Part shown: positions 27,995-33,165 of the stretch, in pieces | How the letters are laid out: the number at the start of each line of letters is the position of its first letter | Numbering within the stretch: position 1 is the stretch's first letter | Assembly (NCBI GenBank): GCA_002841455.1 | Contig: PGZT01000008.1 | Coordinates: 1-33,165, forward strand | Direction: 5' to 3' | Length of the DNA: 33,165 nucleotides | From: Firmicutes bacterium HGW-Firmicutes-21 | GTDB lineage: Bacteria; Bacillota; Clostridia; Oscillospirales; CAG-382 | Made by a program: the position numbers and the translations under genes | The notes under the pieces: model-generated | Seen by the model: only the letters and a program-made list of their open reading frames with translations | What the model was told of the DNA's origin: nothing | Databases searched by the model: none

Positions 27995-29197
27995 TTGGAT
28001 ATCCAAACGCTAACAAAAAGGGAGCTGGAAAATAGGATAGCCCGTTTTTCCGGCGAGATGAATAAACGGAATCCCGATTGGGATACCGCTATAATAATCA
28101 GCAGGGTTAACCAGTATTATTTTTTGGGAACTATGCAGGACGGTATGCTGATTATTAAAAAGGACGGCACACTTTATTATTTTGCAAGAAGAAGCTATGA
28201 GCGGGCAATGGATGAGTCTCCGTTCGCCGAAAACGGATATATTTATCCCATGGAGAGCTACCGTGACGCAAAGGCTGTTATAGGAGCCAACCTCGGCAGC
28301 ACCTATATCGAATCGGAGGTTATGACCTGCGCTGTCGCAGACAGGCTCGGAAAGCATTTTACCTTTACCAAAACAGGTTCGCTCGACAGGACTATATTCG
28401 CCGTAAGAGCGGTAAAATCCGATTATGAGCTTGCGGTAATGGAGGAAGCGGGCAGACGACACAATCTCTTGTTGCAGGAGGCTGTTCCCGTACTTTTACA
28501 CGAGGGTATCAGCGAGGCTCTCCTTGCCGGAAAGCTGTATGCCGAGATGATGAGCAGAGGACACCAGGGATTAAACCGCTTTTTTATGTTCCAGACCGAA
28601 ATGGGTATCGGGCAGATTGCATTCGGAGAGAGCTCGTTATACCCCACCGGCTTTGACGGACCGGGCGGCTCGTTCGGTATGTATGCCGCTGTTCCCGTTA
28701 TCGGGAGCTATGACCGAAGGTTAAAAAAAGGCGATACGGTATTTGTGGACATCGGTTTTGGTATGTACGGCTACCACAGCGATAAAACGCAGCTGTATAT
28801 ATACGGCGCAGAGCCATCGGATAAGGTTAAAAACGCACATTCATTATGTATAAGAATACAAAAGGAAGTTGCCTCAAGATTAAAGACAGGAGCTGTTCCG
28901 TCCGAGATTTACCGCATGGTAACCGACGGGTTGACCGAGAAGGAAAAAGAGAATCTGGGCGGCTTCGGCAGCCGAAGGGTTAAATTCCTCGCACACGGCA
29001 TCGGCTTGCAGGTCGACGAATATCCCGTCATTGCCGAAGGGTTTGACGAGCCTCTTGAGACAAATATGCTCTTTGCCATCGAGCCTAAAAAAGGTATTGC
29101 CGGCATCGGAATGGTCGGAGTTGAGGACACCTTCGTTGTAACTCCCGAGGGCGGACGCTGTATTACGGGCGGCTGCAGTGATATAATAATAGTATAA
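27995..29197 (+). CDS. M24 family metallopeptidase (Xaa-Pro peptidase)
   Basis: Creatinase-like N-terminus; VFVDIGFGMYGYHSDKTQLY, HGIGLQVDEYPVI, AIEPKKGI metal-binding pattern. TTG start. Confidence 0.87.
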   Translation: MDIQTLTKRELENRIARFSGEMNKRNPDWDTAIIISRVNQYYFLGTMQDGMLIIKKDGTLYYFARRSYERAMDESPFAENGYIYPMESYRDAKAVIGANLGSTYIESEVMTCAVADRLGKHFTFTKTGSLDRTIFAVRAVKSDYELAVMEEAGRRHNLLLQEAVPVLLHEGISEALLAGKLYAEMMSRGHQGLNRFFMFQTEMGIGQIAFGESSLYPTGFDGPGGSFGMYAAVPVIGSYDRRLKKGDTVFVDIGFGMYGYHSDKTQLYIYGAEPSDKVKNAHSLCIRIQKEVASRLKTGAVPSEIYRMVTDGLTEKEKENLGGFGSRRVKFLAHGIGLQVDEYPVIAEGFDEPLETNMLFAIEPKKGIAGIGMVGVEDTFVVTPEGGRCITGGCSDIIIV

Positions 29198-29316
29198 AAA
29201 ATTCGTCAAAAAACTCTGTTTGTTTTTTTACAGCAAAAAATCTTATCCGACATTATTTTACTTTGCACCCATTGCGTATCTTCTTCATATTATTACTATT
29301 GAAGGGAGGATATGTA

Positions 29317-29412
29317 ATGGGTTGCTTTGATGGTTTATTTGGCGGCGGCGGCGGTAGCTGTTGCTGGATTATTATTCTCATTGCTATTGTAATTGTTTGC
29401 TGCTGCTGCTAA
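29317..29412 (+). CDS. 31-aa Gly/Cys-rich hydrophobic microprotein
   Basis: ATG-TAA reading MGCFDGLFGGGGGSCCWIIILIAIVIVCCCC, preceded by a strong SD (GAAGGGAGGA). Confidence 0.65.
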   Translation: MGCFDGLFGGGGGSCCWIIILIAIVIVCCCC

Positions 29413-29591
29413 GCCGGTAAATGAAACATAGTTAAGGAAAGGGATATGCGGCTTTAAACGGTTAATATATGCCGAAAAAGTTCTGCCTACGGTCGTAAAA
29501 CGCCGACTTATCTTTAATGCACTGAGATAACGGGGATTTTCCCAAAAAGCCAACCACCGCAATGGTGTAGGCGATGGGCAACGCTGCTGCG

Positions 29592-29621
29592 TCTTTTGCG
29601 GAAGCGTCTTCTGCGGAAGCG
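29592..29621 (+). repeat. Tandem 15-nt repeat x2 inside the ncRNA candidate
   Basis: tcttttgcggaagcg / tcttctgcggaagcg (14/15 identical). Confidence 0.8.
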
Positions 29622-29659
29622 TGTTCCTATAAAGTGTCTCTTCCTTGGGAAAAGCTACA

Positions 29660-29695
29660 AAAAACCGCTTACTACTTTGCGTATAAGCGGTTTTT
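29660..29695 (+). terminator. Intrinsic terminator of the ncRNA candidate
   Basis: AAAAACCGCTTA...TAAGCGGTTTTT 12-bp stem with U-tract. Confidence 0.85.
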
Positions 29696-29825
29696 CTCTG
29701 TATTTATATCGTTTTTAAGCGTTTTTGGGCTATTATGGTATTACGCATTTGGAACAAAAACGGTTTACTAAAGGTTTATATTGGAAATAATATATAACAT
29801 ATACTCGTAAACGGAGGGATTTAGT

Positions 29826-29924
29826 ATGAATCGTTTCAAAAAGCTGCTCTATTTAATCACCCCCGCTTTAATTATGTCGGCGGTTCTGTTTATTTACTCA
29901 TTTATTGCAAACCAGTTCTTTTAA
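29826..29924 (+). CDS. Candidate 32-aa single-TM microprotein
   Basis: MNRFKKLLYLITPALIMSAVLFIYSFIANQFF preceded by ACGGAGGGATTTAGT (SD). Its 3' end overlaps the convergent DNA glycosylase stop region. Confidence 0.5.
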   Translation: MNRFKKLLYLITPALIMSAVLFIYSFIANQFF

Positions 29925-30755
29925 TATATTCCGCTCGTAATAAAACAGATATTGCTGGGCAATTCCTGCATTTTTCCCAAAGTAATCGGAAGTAAAATCG
30001 GCTCCGTAATGCCTCTCGATAACCCGTTTTACCCATACATCCTTGGGAAACGCCTCATAAAACCCAAAGGCAAACAGCAGCACACAGTCTGCGACCTTAT
30101 CGCCCACTCCCTTTATCTCTGTCAGCTTGTCCTTTGCCGACGGGTAATCAAGCTTGCATATGCTGTCTAAATCAACTATACCGCTCGCAACCTTTTCGGC
30201 GGCATCAACTATGTATTTTGCTCTGAATCCGCTTTTTATAGGTGCAAGCCCTTCTATGCCTGCCGCAGCGACCCTTTCGGCAGGCGGAAAAGAATATACA
30301 CCCTCACAAATCTGTTCACCAAGCAAGGCGCAGAGTGAACCGATTATTTTTTTTATTCTCGGGATATTATTGTTTTGCGAAATAATAAACGAGCAGAGAG
30401 TCTCCCAGCTGTCCTGCCTTAAAATGCGTATGCCTGCGGTTCTCTCGGCAGCTGTTCTGATTCTGCAATCAAAGGACAGCTCCTTTAAAATACAGGCATA
30501 ATCTCTTTCAAGGTCAAAGTACCGCTCCCATTTCTCCTTAAATTCTTCATATGAAACATCGAATAGGGTTATTACATCGGCTTCCTGCTTCAATAACAGC
30601 TCCCTGCCGAATGCAACCCCGCGAAAAAATCCACCGTCCTCCTTTTGAAAACGGAAGCATTGACCGCATTCAAAGGTCTGCTCAAGGTCAAAATTATCGC
30701 ACGAGCTTAATATTATATTATTGTTTTCCGAAATAATTCTCATATTTATGACCAT
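29898..30755 (-). CDS. 8-oxoguanine DNA glycosylase / HhH-GPD family (OGG1-type)
   Basis: FDLEQTFECGQCFRF, SFIISQNNNIPRIKKII, GFRAKYIVDAA, LTEIKGVGDKVADCVLLFAFGFYEAFPKDVWVKRVIE (HhH-GPD with catalytic K/D). Confidence 0.92.
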   Translation of the reverse strand: MVINMRIISENNNIILSSCDNFDLEQTFECGQCFRFQKEDGGFFRGVAFGRELLLKQEADVITLFDVSYEEFKEKWERYFDLERDYACILKELSFDCRIRTAAERTAGIRILRQDSWETLCSFIISQNNNIPRIKKIIGSLCALLGEQICEGVYSFPPAERVAAAGIEGLAPIKSGFRAKYIVDAAEKVASGIVDLDSICKLDYPSAKDKLTEIKGVGDKVADCVLLFAFGFYEAFPKDVWVKRVIERHYGADFTSDYFGKNAGIAQQYLFYYERNILKELVCNK

Positions 30756-30782
30756 TTCTTCCCCGGCGTATGCCGAAAAGTA

Positions 30783-30894
30783 TGAAACGCACCTAAAGGC
30801 TGCGTTTCACGATTGTGCCGCTTTGTATGTAATACAAATGGCTGCACCTCTTGCAGCCAAGGCACAAAACCGTATTTGAAAGATTTATCTTTCA
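30783..30894 (-). ncRNA. Structured leader/repeat element, copy B (core 30822-30894, plus extra closing stem and downstream hairpin)
   Basis: On the minus strand: TGAAAGAT-AA-ATCTTTCA; TGGCTGCA-AGAGG-TGCAGCCA; TTTGTAT-TAC-ATACAAA; TTGTGCC/GGCACAA closing hairpins 2 and 3; then TGAAACGCA-n9-TGCGTTTCA. Homologous to 3415-3484. Confidence 0.6.
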
Positions 30895-30911
30895 GACTTA
30901 TATACCTGTGC

Positions 30912-30940
30912 TTGCAAATTTCTTCTTTGTCCTGTATAAT
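30912..30940 (+). promoter_or_regulatory. Predicted sigma-A promoter for the DUF6062-like gene
   Basis: TTGCAA, 17-bp spacer, TATAAT. Confidence 0.7.
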
Positions 30941-30965
30941 ATAAAACATAAAGGAGTTATATATT

Positions 30966-31661
30966 ATGAAGGAAAAAATATATACCATACCGGTTAACGA
31001 GGCGTTTGAGCAGAGCGAGGGCGGATGTCCGTTTTGCCTTTTATTCAAAAGGCTTGAGGACATTGAGCTTGATCTGATTTTAGGTGCGTCCATGATGGAG
31101 CCGGATATAAGACAAATAACAAATAAAAAGGGTTTTTGCAAAACGCACTTCACAAAAATGTTCAACCTGAAGAACCGTTTAAGCCTTGCTCTTATGCTGG
31201 AGAGTCATCTTGAGGAGTTGAAGGGAGAGCTTAAAACGGGCGGGCTTTTTTCCAAAAATATAGGAGCAAAGTCCGCCGAACGGATAAGCACGCTTGAGAA
31301 GAGCTGCTATGTTTGCGACCGTGTTGAGGAAAAGCTTGAAAAAATGTTTGCCACAGCACTTTATCTGTATTCATCCGAGAGCGAGTTTGTAAGTAAATTC
31401 AACTCGCAGAAAATGTTCTGTCTGCCGCATTACAGGAGACTCCTGGAGACCGCGCAGCGCTCTATGGATAAAAAGAAGTACGAGTCACTTGTCAAGGATG
31501 CCGATAAAATCGTTACCGCTTACCTTGCCGCATTAAAGGAGGATATTTCCTGGTTCTGCAAGAAGTTTGATTACCGTTATGACGGCGAGCCGTGGGGTAA
31601 CGCAAAGAATTCGGTTGAGCGTTCGATACGGTTTTTAAGCGGTCCTACCGATATAGATTAA
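30966..31661 (+). CDS. DUF6062-like protein with repeated CxxC / FCxxH motifs
   Basis: GGCPFCLLFKRLEDIELDLILGASMMEPDIRQITNKKGFCKTHFTKM ... CYVCDRVEEK ... FCLPHYRRLLE. Confidence 0.78.
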   Translation: MKEKIYTIPVNEAFEQSEGGCPFCLLFKRLEDIELDLILGASMMEPDIRQITNKKGFCKTHFTKMFNLKNRLSLALMLESHLEELKGELKTGGLFSKNIGAKSAERISTLEKSCYVCDRVEEKLEKMFATALYLYSSESEFVSKFNSQKMFCLPHYRRLLETAQRSMDKKKYESLVKDADKIVTAYLAALKEDISWFCKKFDYRYDGEPWGNAKNSVERSIRFLSGPTDID

Positions 31662-31690
31662 AGAAATTATTTTACTCATTATATATTTCC

Positions 31691-31717
31691 AAAAACCGGC
31701 AGAGATTGCCGGTTTTT
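31691..31717. terminator. Intrinsic terminator
   Basis: AAAAACCGGCA-GAGAT-TGCCGGTTTTT. Confidence 0.85.
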
Positions 31718-31801
31718 ATTGACATTATTTGGTGTATAAAGGTGGATTTTTGTTTACATAATACACGCTTAATGCACCTGATATAAATTATGGAGTCCAC
31801 A

Positions 31802-31896
31802 CTTTCCACAAGGTTATCCACCGTTAATGGAGTGTAAAAACATTATATTGGTGGATTATTGTTAAAAAACATATGTTTTCCACAGACTTATCCACA
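31802..31896. promoter_or_regulatory. Cluster of DnaA-box-like sequences
   Basis: TTATCCACA (31888-31896, perfect), TTTTCCACA (31876-31884, 1 mismatch), TTATCCACC (31814-31822, 1 mismatch), CTTTCCACA (31802-31810, 2 mismatches), and reverse-strand GGTGGATTA (31850-31858, 2 mismatches), in AT-rich convergent intergenic DNA. Confidence 0.55.
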
Positions 31897-31946
31897 ACAA
31901 GAGCCAAAACATTATGTATTATTGATTACTTAACAAAATTCCGTTT

Positions 31947-32963
31947 TTAAACACTTTTTGTCGCAAAAGCGTTCTGCGATAACGGTGCGGTTACGCCCGA
32001 AATCAGCTCAAAAAAACCCTGTGAAGCTATCATAGCGGCGTTATCTCCGCATAATGAAAGAGGGGGCATAAAGAGACCGACGCCGAAGCTGTCTGCAAGC
32101 TCTCCGACAGCCCGTCTGAGGTGCGTATTAGCCGCTACACCGCCCGCCATAACTATGGGCAGGGTGGAATCCCTCTCCAGCAAAATACGCAGCCTTGAGG
32201 TTATGGTGCGTACCAGAGCATCCGTATATGAAGCGGCGATATCCGCTTTGAATGCTTCGTCAGGTTCTACACCCTTGTTTTTTTCTGTATGGTTATGAAC
32301 GAGGTTAATTACGGCGGTCTTCAGTCCCGAGAACGAAAAATCATATTCGGCGTTATCAACACTGCTGACGGTGAATTTAACCGCCGTTTTATCGCCCTTC
32401 GATGCCATTCTGTCCATGGAAACTCCGCCCGGGTATGGAAGCCCCAGAACGCGAGCCGCCTTGTCAAACGCCTCTCCCGCCGCATCATCTCTTGTATGAC
32501 CGATGGATTCGTAATCCGTATATGTCAAAACCTTAAGAAGCGAGGTATGCCCGCCCGAAACCACCAATGCAATAAACGGAGGCTCAAGCTCTTTAAAGGC
32601 AAGGAAGTTAGCCGCAACATGCCCTCTTATATGATGTACGGGAACCAACGGTATCCCGGAGGCGAAGGATAAACCCTTTGCGAACGAAAGTCCGGTCAGC
32701 AGCGCTCCTATCAGACCGGGCGAATAGGTAACCGCAATCGCTCCTATATCCGAAAGGGTAACCGATGCCTTGTCAAGAGCCTTCTCCACCACTCCGTAGA
32801 TAGCTTCCGTATGTGCTCGGGAGGCTATCTCGGGTACAACCCCTCCGTATAAGGAATGGATATCGACCTGAGAAGCAATTATATTTGAGAGCAGCTCCCT
32901 GCCGTCCTTAACCACCGCGGCGGCGGTTTCGTCGCAGGATGTCTCTATACCTAATACCAACAT
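31947..32963 (-). CDS. tsaD: tRNA N6-adenosine threonylcarbamoyltransferase
   Basis: VLGIETSCDETAAAVV, GVVPEIASRAHTEAI, VHHIRGHVAANF, VSGGHTSL, AGEAFDKAARVLGLPYPGG, VMAGGVAANTHLR. Confidence 0.96.
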   Translation of the reverse strand: MLVLGIETSCDETAAAVVKDGRELLSNIIASQVDIHSLYGGVVPEIASRAHTEAIYGVVEKALDKASVTLSDIGAIAVTYSPGLIGALLTGLSFAKGLSFASGIPLVPVHHIRGHVAANFLAFKELEPPFIALVVSGGHTSLLKVLTYTDYESIGHTRDDAAGEAFDKAARVLGLPYPGGVSMDRMASKGDKTAVKFTVSSVDNAEYDFSFSGLKTAVINLVHNHTEKNKGVEPDEAFKADIAASYTDALVRTITSRLRILLERDSTLPIVMAGGVAANTHLRRAVGELADSFGVGLFMPPLSLCGDNAAMIASQGFFELISGVTAPLSQNAFATKSV

Positions 32964-33009
32964 ATTGTTTTATCTCCCAATACCTTTGTAATTATCACTG
33001 ACAGAAAAC

Positions 33010-33165
33010 CTACAAGCATTTTAGCTTCATAATTAATGACTGTTCGTTTTCGTAGAAACCCTTTCGCCGTCCGACGGCAACGAAGCCGAAACCCTCATAC
33101 AACCCGATCGCAGAGGTGTTTTCCGAGTCAACCTCGAGAGTAAAAACACCAACACCCCGCTCTTT
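33010..33165 (-). CDS. rimI: Ribosomal protein alanine N-acetyltransferase (GNAT), C-terminal part; runs off the window edge
   Basis: Reverse translation KERGVGVFTLEVDSENTSAIGLYEGFGFVAVGRRKGFYENEQSLIMKLKCL*. GNAT C-terminus plus adjacency to tsaD. Confidence 0.85.
   Translation of the reverse strand, partial: KERGVGVFTLEVDSENTSAIGLYEGFGFVAVGRRKGFYENEQSLIMKLKCL

Larger units (their letters stand above)
29434..29695 (+). ncRNA. Candidate structured noncoding RNA (family unconfirmed; raiA-motif is one possibility)
   Basis: Long-range closing pairing AAGGAA (29434-29439) / TTCCTT (29641-29646) encloses several local hairpins (TTATCT..AGATAA; GGGA..TCCC; GCC..CACC..GGTG..GGC; ACGC..GCGT) and is followed by an intrinsic terminator. 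No convincing protein in this interval. Confidence 0.6.

Noticed and set aside
29335-29562. 75-aa minus ORF ending NNYNSNENNNPATATAAAAK
   Set aside because: Antisense of the GGC/TGC-rich microprotein and the ncRNA region; low-complexity composition.
29434-29695. tmRNA, RNase P or SRP RNA identity for the structured region
   Set aside because: No tRNA-like T-loop (GTTCRANTC), no RNase P P4 core (GAGGAAAGTC-like) and no SRP-type GGAA/GNAR hairpin arrangement seen.
29574-29771. 65-aa plus ORF MGNAAASFAEASSAEACSYK...
   Set aside because: Lies across the tandem 15-mer, ncRNA hairpins and the intrinsic terminator; more likely noncoding.

Overview
The window is about 33 kb of a Clostridia-like (Oscillospiraceae/Ruminococcaceae-type, by inference) chromosome. 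It is mostly ordinary metabolic genes. The 5' edge carries a partial class-I fumarate hydratase beta subunit, DivIVA, an SDR oxidoreductase, an AGCS symporter, a Ca2+-type P-ATPase and an SGNH esterase. A minus-strand run follows: pyridoxamine kinase, ECF S component, flavin reductase, galactokinase-like, MBL hydrolase and sugar isomerase. Next come FkbM methyltransferase, ADP-ribosylglycohydrolase, D,D-carboxypeptidase, pgi, a small P-loop protein and two tandem ~1000-aa secreted phosphodiester-glycosidase/dockerin-like proteins. The 3' part holds maf, a divergent proB with proA, an M24 peptidase, an OGG-type glycosylase, a DUF6062-like protein, tsaD and a partial rimI. The most interesting unexplained signals are: (1) a ~70-nt three-hairpin element present twice, 27 kb apart on opposite strands, each upstream of a start codon in the sense orientation, with compensatory stem changes; (2) a ~260-nt structured ncRNA candidate with its own terminator at ~29.43-29.70 kb, next to a 31-aa Gly/Cys-rich microprotein; (3) a DnaA-box-like cluster in a convergent intergenic region at 31.80-31.90 kb; (4) the tandem dockerin-like proteins, whose second calcium loop is degenerate in both copies. 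No CRISPR array, tRNA, rRNA or transposase was seen. All family names come from reading motifs, not from database searches.
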